This document shows, piece after piece, positions 33,242 through 41,990 of a stretch of DNA of 64,000 nt; within the stretch, counting starts at the first letter, position 1, and each line of letters opens with the position of its first letter. The notes under the pieces are model-generated. The model worked only from the letters and a program-made list of their open reading frames with translations, was not told the origin of the DNA and did not search any database. The DNA is taken from contig CAKSTB010000009.1 of NCBI GenBank assembly GCA_934490165.1, forward strand, positions 43,252-107,251, given 5' to 3'. The translations under genes and the position numbers were made by a program. This stretch comes from an uncultured Ruminiclostridium sp. Its GTDB lineage: Bacteria; Bacillota; Clostridia; Oscillospirales; Ruminococcaceae.

Positions 33242-34606
33242 ATGCCTAAACTGAAAAAGAAGACCCGACAGATACAGCCGTCAAGGCTGCTTGTGCTCGG
33301 ATTTTCGGTTATCATACTTGCAGGCGCGGTACTTCTGTCCCTGCCCATCTCATCAAGAAGCGGACAATTCAGCGATTTTGTCGACTGCCTTTTCACCGCT
33401 ACCAGTGCTACCTGTGTTACCGGTATCACGCTGTTTGACACCTATAACTATTTCAACGGCTTCGGACAAGGCGTTATACTTGCACTGATACAGGTCGGAG
33501 GATTGGGATTTCTGACACTGGTTACGTTCATCAACCTTATCCTCGGAAAAAAGCTCGGCTGGTCGACTGTAAAGCTCGCCGCCAGCGAGCTTACAGACAA
33601 TGCGCTCGAAACTTCACCCAAAAGGCTTTTTTACGAAATAGTGCTGTATTCGTTTGCGATCGAATTTGTCGGCGCTGTCATACTTTCGTTTGTCTTTGTT
33701 CCCGACTTCGGCGCACAGGGTGTATTTGAAGCGATATTCCTGTCCGTTTCCGCTTTCTGCAACGCAGGCTTTGACCTGCTTACAGTGACACCCGGAGCTG
33801 TGGGACTCAGCGAATATACAAATAACCCTTTAGTTATGATAACTCTCGTTGTACTTATAACGACCGGAGGTCTGGGCTTTATCGTATGGCGGAACATAAG
33901 GCATTATAATAAAACAAAGCGTCTGCTCCTTCACACTAAGCTTGTTCTGATGATGACTGTAATAATGACATTCCTCGGCGCGCTTATAATATTCATAGTC
34001 GAGTTCGGCAACCCGCATACGCTCGGAAATATGTCGCTCGGCGAAAAAATACTATCATCTGTCTTCCTCAGCGCAAGCTCACGAACGGCAGGCTTCCCGT
34101 GCTTTGATATGAACGGACTTATGCCGTTTACTAAGATAATTATCACAGTGCTTATGTTCATCGGTGCCGCACCTGCGTCCACAGCCGGCGGTATCAAGAT
34201 AACTACTGTAGCCCTTGTAGTTTGTACGGTCATTTCAGTACTGAAAGGCAGAGAAGACACCTATCTTATGGATCACAGGATAAAGCGTGACGCTATATAT
34301 AAAACGTTCACGGTAATTGTACTGTCGCTTGTTCTGATAGCGCTTTCATTCACCGGAATACTCATGTGCTGTGAGGGTATGTCGCTTCAGAAAACAATAT
34401 TCGAGGTAGTTTCCGCATTCTCAACAACAGGATTTTCGGTCGGTGCTTCTGCAGAGATGAATATTCCCGCAAAGCTGATAATGATATTCACAATGCTTGC
34501 CGGACGAATAGGTCCTGTAACGCTTATGACCTCGCTTGTTATAAGAAAAAATCACAGCTCGGACAAGAACAGGATCTTGCCCGAGGGAAATATACTGGTA
34601 GGCTGA
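33242..34606 (+). CDS. ktrB: Potassium uptake channel subunit, TrkH/KtrB family
   Basis: A 454-residue K+ transporter subunit with four pore repeats. The first filter region is ATSATCVTGITLFDTYNYF, and later ones include SVSAFCNAGFDLLT, SASSRTAGFP and SAFSTTGFSVGAS; each carries the selectivity glycine. It needs a cytoplasmic RCK partner (KtrA/TrkA) that is not in this window. AAGGAGTTAAG precedes the ATG. Length favours KtrB over TrkH. Confidence 0.9.
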   Translation: MPKLKKKTRQIQPSRLLVLGFSVIILAGAVLLSLPISSRSGQFSDFVDCLFTATSATCVTGITLFDTYNYFNGFGQGVILALIQVGGLGFLTLVTFINLILGKKLGWSTVKLAASELTDNALETSPKRLFYEIVLYSFAIEFVGAVILSFVFVPDFGAQGVFEAIFLSVSAFCNAGFDLLTVTPGAVGLSEYTNNPLVMITLVVLITTGGLGFIVWRNIRHYNKTKRLLLHTKLVLMMTVIMTFLGALIIFIVEFGNPHTLGNMSLGEKILSSVFLSASSRTAGFPCFDMNGLMPFTKIIITVLMFIGAAPASTAGGIKITTVALVVCTVISVLKGREDTYLMDHRIKRDAIYKTFTVIVLSLVLIALSFTGILMCCEGMSLQKTIFEVVSAFSTTGFSVGASAEMNIPAKLIMIFTMLAGRIGPVTLMTSLVIRKNHSSDKNRILPEGNILVG

Positions 34607-34607
34607 T

Positions 34608-35345
34608 ATGGCGGAGAATTACGAGAGCTTTGACCTTTCCGGTACAAAGATATATGTTTCAGATGACCACCGCTTCGGCACAGACGCATTTCTGCTGGCG
34701 GATTTTGCCGACCCCGCACCGCACCATAAGGTGTGCGATCTGTGCACGGGCTGTGGCATAATCCCTCTGATAATGTGCAGAAATATAGCAAAAAAGCCCC
34801 CGAAAGAGATATACGGCATTGAGATAATGGAAGAAGCGGTGGAGCTGTTCAACAAAAGCGTTGCCGAAAACGATCTTTCGGACAGGGTAAAGCCTGTGCT
34901 GTGCGACCTGAAAGACCCGAAAGATGTTCCGCGTGAATATTTCGATATCGTGACAGTAAATCCACCTTACTGGAAAAAGGGCTCGGGTGAAGAACGGCTG
35001 TCCGATGTTCAGGCGGCGGCAAGGCACGAGATACTGTGCAATATCGACGATGTTACGAAAACCGCGGCTTCGCTCTTAAAATATGGCGGAAGCCTTAAGA
35101 TATGCCAGATACCGCTCAGGCTTGCAGATGTTATCTGCTCTATGCGTGCGCACGGGATCGAGCCTAAGATTATGCAAAACGTGGTAAACCGCAGGGGCGG
35201 CAAGCCGTGGCTTGTGCTGATAAGCGGCAAAAAGGGCGGTAAGCCCGGTATGGAGATACTCCCCGATTTTGAAGTATACAGCGATAACGGCTACAGTGAC
35301 AAGATGAACGAAATTTACTACGGCACAAAAATGCAGAAAGGCTGA
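34608..35345 (+). CDS. tRNA1(Val) adenine-N6 methyltransferase-like
   Basis: A 245-residue Rossmann methyltransferase of the TrmN6/YfiC family. SAM-binding motif I is CDLCTGCGIIPLI (about 43-55), motif II is the acidic YGIEIMEEAVEL, and the catalytic NPPYWKKGSG motif (about 122-131) marks N6-adenine methylation. It begins 1 bp after the ktrB stop and is followed by rsmI after 8 bp, an RNA-modification pair common in Firmicutes. Confidence 0.88.
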   Translation: MAENYESFDLSGTKIYVSDDHRFGTDAFLLADFADPAPHHKVCDLCTGCGIIPLIMCRNIAKKPPKEIYGIEIMEEAVELFNKSVAENDLSDRVKPVLCDLKDPKDVPREYFDIVTVNPPYWKKGSGEERLSDVQAAARHEILCNIDDVTKTAASLLKYGGSLKICQIPLRLADVICSMRAHGIEPKIMQNVVNRRGGKPWLVLISGKKGGKPGMEILPDFEVYSDNGYSDKMNEIYYGTKMQKG

Positions 35346-35353
35346 CACGATAC

Positions 35354-36184
35354 ATGGCAGGAAAACTATATATAGTCGGCACTCCGATAGGTAATCTGTC
35401 GGACTTGTCACCGAGAGCGGTAGAAACGCTCGGCAAGGTCGATTTTATCGCGGCGGAGGACACCAGAGTGACCCAGAAGCTGCTGACACATTTCTCAATA
35501 AGCAAGCCTATGGTGAGCTATCACAAGTTCAGCGGCAACAAGCGCGGCGAGGATATAACCGCCCGCCTGCTTGAGGGCGAAACCTGCGCGATAGTGACCG
35601 ACGCAGGTATGCCGTGCATATCAGACCCCGGCGAGGAGCTTGTCAGAGAGTGCCACGAGCACGGCGTTGAGATAGAAAGCGTACCCGGGCCCAGTGCCGC
35701 GATCACTGCACTTTGCATGAGCGGGCTTGATACGTCACGCTTCAGCTTTGAGGGCTTTCTGAGCGTTACCAAAAAACAGCGTGACGAGCACCTTGACGAG
35801 ATCAAGGACTTTTCAAGAACGCTTATATTCTATGAAGCCCCGCACAAGCTCAAAAACACACTCGATGATCTGTACAGAGTTCTCGGCGACAGGAAGATAG
35901 CCCTTTGCAGAGAGCTTACCAAGATACACGAGGAAGTTATCAAGGGCACGATCTCTGATATGATAGAACGTTACAAGGAGCTTACGCCGAGAGGTGAATA
36001 TGTACTTGTAGTCGAGGGAAAACCTAAACAGAAAGAGAACGAGGACATTTCGCTTACCGATGCCGCGCTTATGGCAAAAGAGCTTGTTGACGGCGGTGCA
36101 AAGCCGTCCGATGCCTGCAAGCAGATAGCGGGAAAAACTCCGTTCTCAAAGTCGGAGATATATAAGGAATATCTTAATATGTAA
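35354..36184 (+). CDS. rsmI: 16S rRNA C1402 2'-O-methyltransferase
   Basis: A 276-residue tetrapyrrole-methylase fold protein that methylates the ribose of C1402 in 16S rRNA. LYIVGTPIGNLSDLSPRAVE is the hallmark start, with IAAEDTRVT, VTDAGMPCISDPGEEL and VPGPSAAITALCMSGL following in family order. The Shine-Dalgarno is weak, fitting coupling to the upstream methyltransferase. Confidence 0.95.
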   Translation: MAGKLYIVGTPIGNLSDLSPRAVETLGKVDFIAAEDTRVTQKLLTHFSISKPMVSYHKFSGNKRGEDITARLLEGETCAIVTDAGMPCISDPGEELVRECHEHGVEIESVPGPSAAITALCMSGLDTSRFSFEGFLSVTKKQRDEHLDEIKDFSRTLIFYEAPHKLKNTLDDLYRVLGDRKIALCRELTKIHEEVIKGTISDMIERYKELTPRGEYVLVVEGKPKQKENEDISLTDAALMAKELVDGGAKPSDACKQIAGKTPFSKSEIYKEYLNM

Positions 36185-36226
36185 AACAGCCATCAGGCTT
36201 TAACAATACCGAAAGGAAGAATAACC

Positions 36227-36379
36227 ATGGAAGAAAAGAAGAAAAGAAACTATGTTATCCCTGTTATAGGCGCACTTGTTGCTGTGGTAGCCTGTGTTGC
36301 CTATATAGTTATGAAGTTCACTCAGCAGCAACAGCTTGAAGACAAGTGGAGCGAGTACGACGACTGCGGCTGGATGTAA
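36227..36379 (+). CDS. 50-residue single-pass membrane protein
   Basis: ATG at 36227, preceded by GAAAGGAAG, encodes 50 residues: a Lys/Arg-rich start (MEEKKKRNY), one hydrophobic helix (VIPVIGALVAVVACVAYIVM) and a polar tail with four Gln, ending DDCGWM. It is 42 bp after rsmI and 75 bp before scfA. The composition is that of a true small membrane protein. Function unknown; its position beside scfA/scfB makes a role in peptide handling conceivable but unproven. Confidence 0.7.
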   Translation: MEEKKKRNYVIPVIGALVAVVACVAYIVMKFTQQQQLEDKWSEYDDCGWM

Positions 36380-36395
36380 TTTTTCAAAATAACTA

Positions 36396-36424
36396 TTGAA
36401 ATTTCGGTGTCTTTATGATACAAT
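36396..36424 (+). promoter_or_regulatory. Sigma-A promoter of scfA
   Basis: TTGAAA (36396-36401), 17-nt spacer, TACAAT (36419-36424), 30 nt before the scfA ATG. Confidence 0.75.
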
Positions 36425-36454
36425 TAGAATGATAACATAAACGGAGGTGTTTTT

Positions 36455-36601
36455 ATGAAGCACATTAAGACAGTTAACAAGGCTAACCTCAAGGAAACAG
36501 CTGCTAAGGGCGGCTGCGGCAGATGCCAGACTTCATGCCAGTCTGCTTGTAAGACAAGCTGCACTGTAGCTAACCAGAAGTGCGAGGCTTTAAACAAGTA
36601 A
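36455..36601 (+). CDS. scfA: SCIFF ranthipeptide precursor
   Basis: A 48-residue peptide with a leader of about 20 residues (MKHIKTVNKANLKETAAKGG) and a core with six cysteines at 21, 24, 28, 32, 36 and 43, the 'six cysteines in forty-five' pattern. SCIFF peptides are RiPPs of clostridia in which a radical SAM enzyme forms thioether bonds from Cys sulfur to carbons of acceptor residues. ACGGAGGTG precedes the ATG. It has its own promoter and a terminator just after the stop, so it can be made in excess over the maturase gene downstream. The biological role is not settled. Confidence 0.95.
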   Translation: MKHIKTVNKANLKETAAKGGCGRCQTSCQSACKTSCTVANQKCEALNK

Positions 36602-36625
36602 GCCACGGGTAAGAGAAAAGCTTTG

Positions 36626-36652
36626 AAAGCTCCCGAACAAACGGGAGCTTTT
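36626..36652 (+). terminator. Terminator of scfA, copy 1
   Basis: AAAGCTCCC / GGGAGCTTTT stem with an 8-nt loop and T-rich tail, 25 nt after the scfA stop. A 36-nt stretch containing it recurs exactly at 36818. Confidence 0.85.
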
Positions 36653-36662
36653 GGCTTGTTTT

Positions 36663-36817
36663 GTGTTTGTTTTACTGCAAGCGGGGAAACCCTCCCCCTT
36701 GCCCCCTCCCATATGGGAGGGGGGAATATACAGGGGGCTGCCGCCCCCTTCTGCCCCTGCTTTTTTCATGCAGATAAGGCAATGCTTTCGGTAAGACAAA
36801 ATAAGTACAGAACAGGC
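36663..36817. repeat. GC-rich palindromic block between scfA and scfB
   Basis: Contains palindromes CCCCCTCCCATATGGGAGGG and GGGGGCTGCCGCCCCC and no ORF. It is bracketed by two identical 36-nt copies of the scfA terminator region (36626-36661 and 36818-36853). Confidence 0.6.
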
Positions 36818-36844
36818 AAAGCTCCCGAACAAACGGGAGCTTTT
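36818..36844 (+). terminator. Duplicate scfA terminator, copy 2
   Basis: The same stem-loop as at 36626, about 57 nt before the scfB start. If active it would limit read-through into scfB a second time. Confidence 0.75.
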
Positions 36845-36900
36845 GGCTTGTTTGAATATTTCGGCGGATAACCGCCTTATATAAGAAAAGGATACAACCA

Positions 36901-38274
36901 ATGAAAGAAATGATACATAAGTATGAGCAGAACGGTCAGTACATTGTACTTGACGTTTGCAGCGGCGGCGTTCACGTTGTTGACGAGCTGACATATAAGC
37001 TCCTTGACTATGTTGCTCCGCCCTTTGCCAATGTATGTCCCGATGACGTTCTCACAAAGATGAACGGCTTTGACAAGGAAGATGTAAAGGAATGCTACGC
37101 AGAGCTTAAGGAGCTGTATGACGCAAAGATGCTCTTTACCGAGGACGATTACGAGCAGTACGCCGCAATGGCTATGAAAGCGCCTATCAAGGCTATGTGT
37201 CTGCACGTTTCGCACGACTGCAACTTAAGATGCAAGTACTGCTTTGCCCAGACAGGCGATTTCGGCGGCGACAGAATGCTGATGAAGCCCGAAACAGGTA
37301 AGAAGGCTATGGACTTCCTTATCGAACACAGTGCCAACAGAGAAAACCTCGAGGTTGACTTCTTCGGCGGCGAGCCTTTAATGGCGTGGGAAACCGTTGT
37401 TGAAACCGTAAAGTACGCCAGAAGCATTGAAAAACAGCACGGCAAGAACTTCCGCTTTACCATCACCACAAACGGTATGCTCCTTGACGATGAGAAGATC
37501 GACTATATCAATAAGGAAATGTCAAACTGCGTATTATCGCTTGACGGCAGAAAAGAAGTAAACGACAATATCCGACCCACACCGAACGGCAAGGGAAGCT
37601 ATGATATAATCGTTCCGAAATACAAAAAGCTTGTTGCAGGCAGAGGAACAAAGGACTATTATGTAAGAGGTACATTCACAAAGTACAACCTCGACTTTGC
37701 AAACGATGTCCTGCATATAAGCGACCTCGGTTTTGAACAGCTCTCGGTCGAGCCTGTTGTAACAGACCCCGAGATGCCTTATGCGATCACCGAGGGCGAC
37801 CTCCCCACTATCTTTGCCGAATATGACAGGCTTGAAAAGCTGATGGAAGAGCAGAAGCTTGCGAACAAGCGCAAGTTCAACTTCTTCCACTTTATGATAG
37901 ACTTAAATCAGGGACCTTGCGCCGTAAAGCGTCTGCGCGGTTGTGGCTGCGGCAACGAATACGTTGCGGTTACTCCCGACGGCGATATCTACCCCTGTCA
38001 CCAGTTCGTAGGAATTGAGGAGTGGAAGATGGGCGATATCTTTACAGGCAAGGTCGATCAGAAGATAAAGGATTACTTTGCAGGAATACATATCTACAGC
38101 AAGGAAAGCTGTGGTAACTGCTGGGCAAGATTTTACTGCTCGGGCGGTTGTAATGCCAACAGCTTTATCTATGAGGGCGATGTAAAGAAGCCTCACAAGC
38201 TGTCCTGCGAGCTTCAGAAGAAGCGTATCGAATGCGCTATCGCGCTTGCGGCGGCAGGTAAAGAAGCCGAGTAA
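36901..38274 (+). CDS. scfB: Radical SAM SCIFF maturase
   Basis: A 457-residue radical SAM/SPASM enzyme that forms thioether cross-links in ScfA. Residues 1-85 resemble a PqqD-like RiPP recognition domain. The radical SAM cluster motif is CNLRCKYC (Cys107, 111, 114), followed by the GGEP strand (FFGGEPLM). The C-terminal SPASM region has the Cys series GCGCGNEYVAV, DIYPCHQF, CGNCWARFYCSGGC and a final Cys in HKLSCELQ, for two auxiliary iron-sulfur clusters. AAAAGGATACAACC precedes the ATG. No dedicated exporter or protease gene is adjacent. Confidence 0.96.
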   Translation: MKEMIHKYEQNGQYIVLDVCSGGVHVVDELTYKLLDYVAPPFANVCPDDVLTKMNGFDKEDVKECYAELKELYDAKMLFTEDDYEQYAAMAMKAPIKAMCLHVSHDCNLRCKYCFAQTGDFGGDRMLMKPETGKKAMDFLIEHSANRENLEVDFFGGEPLMAWETVVETVKYARSIEKQHGKNFRFTITTNGMLLDDEKIDYINKEMSNCVLSLDGRKEVNDNIRPTPNGKGSYDIIVPKYKKLVAGRGTKDYYVRGTFTKYNLDFANDVLHISDLGFEQLSVEPVVTDPEMPYAITEGDLPTIFAEYDRLEKLMEEQKLANKRKFNFFHFMIDLNQGPCAVKRLRGCGCGNEYVAVTPDGDIYPCHQFVGIEEWKMGDIFTGKVDQKIKDYFAGIHIYSKESCGNCWARFYCSGGCNANSFIYEGDVKKPHKLSCELQKKRIECAIALAAAGKEAE

Positions 38275-38290
38275 TTGAATATAAAGCAAC

Positions 38291-38319
38291 ACGGACGTGA
38301 CCGCCAAAGTCACGTCCGT
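38291..38319. terminator. Bidirectional terminator, scfB and amidohydrolase
   Basis: An 11-bp perfect stem ACGGACGTGAC / GTCACGTCCGT with TTATTTTT after it on the plus strand, between convergent genes. Confidence 0.85.
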
Positions 38320-38324
38320 TATTT

Positions 38325-39122
38325 TTATATGTCAAGCTTCAACAGCTCAACAGCGTTCTTATAGAATATCTTATCCTTTGCGCTGTCGCTTATCGGCATT
38401 CTGTCTATCATATTTATCTCATCGCGGGGATCGCTCCACGGCAGGTCACTGCCGAACAATATTCTGTCCTCGCCGTAGGCCCTGAACATTTCCATAAACA
38501 TCTCATCGGACATAAAATTTGCGCAGTACGCCGTGTCAAAATAAATGTTGCTTGTATCCTTTATATAGTGCAGAACCCGCTCCCAGTTCATCATTCCGCC
38601 CATATGAGCGCCGATGAATTTGCAGTAGGGATATTTTTCTGCCATCTCGGCAAGATCGCACGGCATAGCGTGAGATATCATTGTCGATATCGGGTCGTAT
38701 CCCATATGAAGAATAACAGGCAGTCCGAGCTCGCCGCATTTCTCATATATCCTCTGCATACACGGCTCAAACATAAAATGACCCTGATATGCGGGGTGGA
38801 GCTTTATCCCGTGAAGTCCCGACCCGGCTATACGTTCAAGCTCACTGTCAAGCTCTTCGCTGTCGGGGTGCACTGTGCCGAACGATATTATATTTCCGTG
38901 GTTCTGAGCTATCGCCCAGTTATTTATAGTCGTCTGCTGAGTAGGCTTTGTCGCAACCGGCAGTAAAACGCCGTAATCTACTCCCCACGCTTTCAGCTTC
39001 TGCCTTGTATCGTCTATTCTGCCGTTGGTGTAAGCCTCACAGCTTGCCGTGTCTTTCAGCTTCTTCACCGCCCTGTCGGCTATTTCATCGGCATAGGCGT
39101 GTATGTGAAAATCAATGTACAT
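38325..39122 (-). CDS. Metal-dependent amidohydrolase
   Basis: A 265-residue amidohydrolase-2 family TIM barrel. Expected metal-site elements are present: YIDFHIHAYADE at the start (HxH), LHGIKLHPAYQGHF, the HMG of VILHMGYDP, IGAHMGGMMNWERVL and the late FGSDLPWSDPRDEI, whose Asp is catalytic in relatives. The substrate is unknown. GAAGGAACAG precedes the ATG. It is the last of three minus-strand genes. Confidence 0.87.
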   Translation of the reverse strand: MYIDFHIHAYADEIADRAVKKLKDTASCEAYTNGRIDDTRQKLKAWGVDYGVLLPVATKPTQQTTINNWAIAQNHGNIISFGTVHPDSEELDSELERIAGSGLHGIKLHPAYQGHFMFEPCMQRIYEKCGELGLPVILHMGYDPISTMISHAMPCDLAEMAEKYPYCKFIGAHMGGMMNWERVLHYIKDTSNIYFDTAYCANFMSDEMFMEMFRAYGEDRILFGSDLPWSDPRDEINMIDRMPISDSAKDKIFYKNAVELLKLDI

Positions 39123-39139
39123 CTTCTGTTCCTTCGTTC

Positions 39140-39634
39140 TTATTCGTCAAATAATTTATCTGTCTGTTTTCCGTCAAGCCCCGCGAATATCGGGAATTTT
39201 CCCGTTCTCTCTATAGTCTGACCGTTTATCATTCCTATATGCGAGGAAATGTGCCGGAATTGTCCGAGTATAAGCTCAAGTCTTGTATATTCACACCCGT
39301 CGGGCTTTTCGTTAAGCTCTTCATCGCTCAGCTCATCAAGATATTTTTCTGTTTTAATCTGCACTTTATGCAGATATTCCAGCAACTGTTCATCGCTTAA
39401 AACCTTTTCGCAGGGATTGTCGGGGTTATCCATTCCGTTTTCGTGAAAATCGGGTTCTGTAAATTTTGCGGGATTGAAAAACCACTTGTCCGCCGAGTGA
39501 ACAGCGTGATACACATATCGCCATGCCGGCGAACCGCAGACCGGCGCGTTTCTGTCGTATGTTTTAATTGCCGTTTCCATATTGATAAAGTTCGTTATCG
39601 TTTGCTTTTTTATCATTCGGCATACGTCATTCAT
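39140..39634 (-). CDS. DinB-like four-helix protein
   Basis: A 164-residue protein of the DinB/YfiT-like superfamily fold. Helical segments include PAWRYVYHAVHSADKWFF (first His-bearing helix) and FRHISSHIGMINGQ (later histidines), giving the possible metal triad of such proteins. Relatives include thiol transferases, often for bacillithiol or mycothiol, but the substrate here is unknown. AAAGGAGTAAAAT precedes the ATG. It lies 3 bp after the NUDIX gene. Confidence 0.75.
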   Translation of the reverse strand: MNDVCRMIKKQTITNFINMETAIKTYDRNAPVCGSPAWRYVYHAVHSADKWFFNPAKFTEPDFHENGMDNPDNPCEKVLSDEQLLEYLHKVQIKTEKYLDELSDEELNEKPDGCEYTRLELILGQFRHISSHIGMINGQTIERTGKFPIFAGLDGKQTDKLFDE

Positions 39635-39637
39635 ATT

Positions 39638-40159
39638 TTACTCCTTTGAAAAGTTACCTCTTTTTATTCTGTAGTTGAACAGCATATCAATAAAGCTTTT
39701 GTAGTACGGTATAAATGCGCCGCTGTCAATGAGCGAATATATTTCATCTCTGTCCGCCCACTTCGCCGCCTGCACTTCTTCAGGCTGTAATTTAAGCTCA
39801 GATATCGGTATGTCCTTGTGTATTACATAAACATCATCAAATCCGCGCTCAAAATGTACTGTCAGCATAGGTCGGTCGTGTGAAAAATCGTGGCTAATGC
39901 CGAGTTCCTCGTACAGCTCACGGCTTGCCGCCTGCCTGCTGTTTTCACCTGCGACAGCGCTTCCTCCAACCGAAATATCCCATTTGTCGGGAAATCCTTT
40001 TTTGAACGGCTGGCGCTGTTGTATCAGCATTTTGCCGTCACTGCCAAAAATGCATATATGTATAACAAGATGATAACGGTTTTCGGGAAGCGGCTTTCCG
40101 CGCTCTATTGTTTCGCCTGTAAAATTGCGTTCATCGTCGTATAAATCAAACAGTTCCAT
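39638..40159 (-). CDS. NUDIX hydrolase
   Basis: A 173-residue NUDIX protein. The Nudix box lies at about 64-87, with the GGSAVAGE opening, the REL and the closing EELGI that binds metal. The early segment ELFDLYDDERNFTGETIERG resembles the IDI/YfcD-like subgroup. It hydrolyses a nucleoside diphosphate linked to another group; the substrate is not predictable. The longer frame upstream runs into repeats; the ATG at 40159 follows GGAGGTGCAAT. Confidence 0.88.
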   Translation of the reverse strand: MELFDLYDDERNFTGETIERGKPLPENRYHLVIHICIFGSDGKMLIQQRQPFKKGFPDKWDISVGGSAVAGENSRQAASRELYEELGISHDFSHDRPMLTVHFERGFDDVYVIHKDIPISELKLQPEEVQAAKWADRDEIYSLIDSGAFIPYYKSFIDMLFNYRIKRGNFSKE

Positions 40160-40240
40160 ATTGCACCTCCGGGTGTTACTATTATAGCACTTTGTGCACG
40201 TCTTTGCAAACGTGGCATACCGTCGACCTCCAATTCCGCC

Positions 40241-40606
40241 TGCGGCAAGCTGCCTCACTCAATTCCGCCTTTCCGAGCAATACATATTTACTAAAGTTTG
40301 ATTAACGGCGGGTTTAACCGATAATACTCGCATATAAAAAGAGGAGCATCTTCCGATACTCCTGCGGCAAGTTGCCGCACCCAATTCCGCCTTTCCGAAC
40401 GATACATATTTACTACAGTTTGCCGAACGGCGGGTTTAACCGATAATACTCGCATATAAAAAGAGGAGCATCTTCCGATACTCCTGCGGCAAGTTGCCGC
40501 ACCCAATTCCGCCTTTCCGAACGATACATATTTACTACAGTTTGCCGAACGGCGGGTTTAACCGATAATACTCGCATATAAAAAGAGGAGCATCTTCCGA
40601 TACTCC
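40241..40606. repeat. Three tandem copies of a 122-bp unit
   Basis: Units start at 40241, 40363 and 40485, each exactly 122 bp apart. The second and third look identical; the first differs at about a dozen positions. Each contains AATTCCGCCTTTCCGA, CGGCGGGTTTAACCG and half of the operon terminator (AAAGAGGAGCATCTTCC). No ORF. The remaining DNA between the NUDIX and permease genes holds nothing else of note. Confidence 0.9.
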
Positions 40607-40610
40607 TCTT
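40583..40610 (-). terminator. Terminator of the 14-kb ABC operon
   Basis: AAGAGGAG / CTCCTCTT with a 12-nt loop followed on the minus strand by TTTATAT. Partial copies occur in the two upstream repeat units. Confidence 0.75.
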
Positions 40611-40706
40611 GATATTTGTTTATCACTATCGTTCAAACCGCCGTCAGCGTAGCTTTAGTATACCGCCTGTATTTTAGAAGGCGAATTTGCCGCGGCTCAC
40701 AGCCGC

Positions 40707-41978
40707 TTAGTTGGCAAGACCTGAACGTTCGATACCTTCAACGAACTGCTTCTGTAAGAAGATGTACATGATAAGTATCGGCAGAAGTGACATTAAGCAT
40801 CCCGCTTCTATCCATACCAGATAGTCGCTCGTTACACCGTTTTGTTCGCCCGTGAAATAGATCATCATGGTTGTACCAAGACGGTCGATCTCCATCGCTA
40901 TCGTGTAGGGGTTTGTGAAGAACATACCCGTTACATATGAGTCGTTCCAGTACCATACGATCGAGAAGATGAATACTGTTAAGAACGAAGTCTTTGCATT
41001 GGGAACCATAACGCGGATAAATGTCATGAAGGGGCCACAGCCGTCGAGGTATGCGGCATCTTCGAGATCCTTGGGCAGTCCTCTGAAGAACTGTCTGAAC
41101 AGAAGTATGAACACGCCTGCTCTGATACCGTTGCAGAAGAACGCCTGTAAGTACAGAGCAATAGGAGTACTTACGAGGTTCAGCGCATCGCCTGTGATAA
41201 GTCTTATAATACCAAACACATCAAAGAATCTGAACTGCATATACAGAGGGATAAGTATTACCTGTACAGGAACGATGATCTGTAAGATTACGATACCGAA
41301 CATAAGTCCCTTACCCTTGAACTTGAAACGTGCGAAGCCGTAACCGGTGATACCGCAGGTAACGACCTGGATCATCGAGCATATAACGTTTACAAGTATC
41401 GTCTGTAAAAGCACCTTCGGGAAGTCCATTGCTATCCAAACATCTACGAAGTTTGAGAAGATGACCTCTTTAGGTATCCACATTACTGAGGGGTCGCTCA
41501 TTTCTGTCTGGGGTCTGAGTGCTGTTGACAGCATATAGAGCATAGGATACAGAATTACGAAGCCAAGTCCGAACAGGATAAGGAAACGGAATACAGGCCA
41601 TACCTTATCGGTAATTCTTCTTCTGAAGATGTACTTGTAGTGCTTTCTTTCCTGCTGGTTGTAGTTGCGGTAATTCTTTATTATCTGCCAGTTGCTTACA
41701 TGGTAGATATTCTTAAGTTCCTTAGCCTTTTTCTTTTCTGCTTTCTTCAAAGCTCTCTTTGACTCGGGCTTTGAAGCGGCTATAGGCTTGATAACACCGA
41801 CCTCGGGCTCATCGGCGGCTTTTTCGGGAGCAGCTGCGGCTTCTGCCTCACCGTTTATCTCCTTTATAGCCTCGCCGATCGCCTCGGGAGAAGCATTATC
41901 AGCGGGTGCAGCTGCGGCTGCATCGTCATTAGTCTGCTGAACATCAGCATTTAACTGTTCTAAATCTTTTTCGCTCAC
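40707..41978 (-). CDS. Sugar ABC transporter permease, MalG-like, pair B
   Basis: A 423-residue permease with six helices in its last ~290 residues. The CUT1 EAA loop reads EDAAYLDGCGPFMTFIRVMV, where the ATPase docks. An unusual N-terminal extension of about 120 residues is Ala/Glu/Lys-rich (two AEAAAAPEKAADE-like runs) and should be cytoplasmic. The start is GTG with GGAGGTGTAG upstream. It is the last gene of the operon, directly after its MalF-like partner, and ends in LQKQFVEGIERSGLAN, a normal MalG-type C-terminus. Confidence 0.9.
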   Translation of the reverse strand: MSEKDLEQLNADVQQTNDDAAAAAPADNASPEAIGEAIKEINGEAEAAAAPEKAADEPEVGVIKPIAASKPESKRALKKAEKKKAKELKNIYHVSNWQIIKNYRNYNQQERKHYKYIFRRRITDKVWPVFRFLILFGLGFVILYPMLYMLSTALRPQTEMSDPSVMWIPKEVIFSNFVDVWIAMDFPKVLLQTILVNVICSMIQVVTCGITGYGFARFKFKGKGLMFGIVILQIIVPVQVILIPLYMQFRFFDVFGIIRLITGDALNLVSTPIALYLQAFFCNGIRAGVFILLFRQFFRGLPKDLEDAAYLDGCGPFMTFIRVMVPNAKTSFLTVFIFSIVWYWNDSYVTGMFFTNPYTIAMEIDRLGTTMMIYFTGEQNGVTSDYLVWIEAGCLMSLLPILIMYIFLQKQFVEGIERSGLAN

Positions 41979-41990
41979 AACTACACCTCC

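Noticed and set aside
40241..40606. CRISPR-like array
   Set aside because: The 122-bp units are contiguous, without variable spacers, and contain a terminator half; no cas genes are near.
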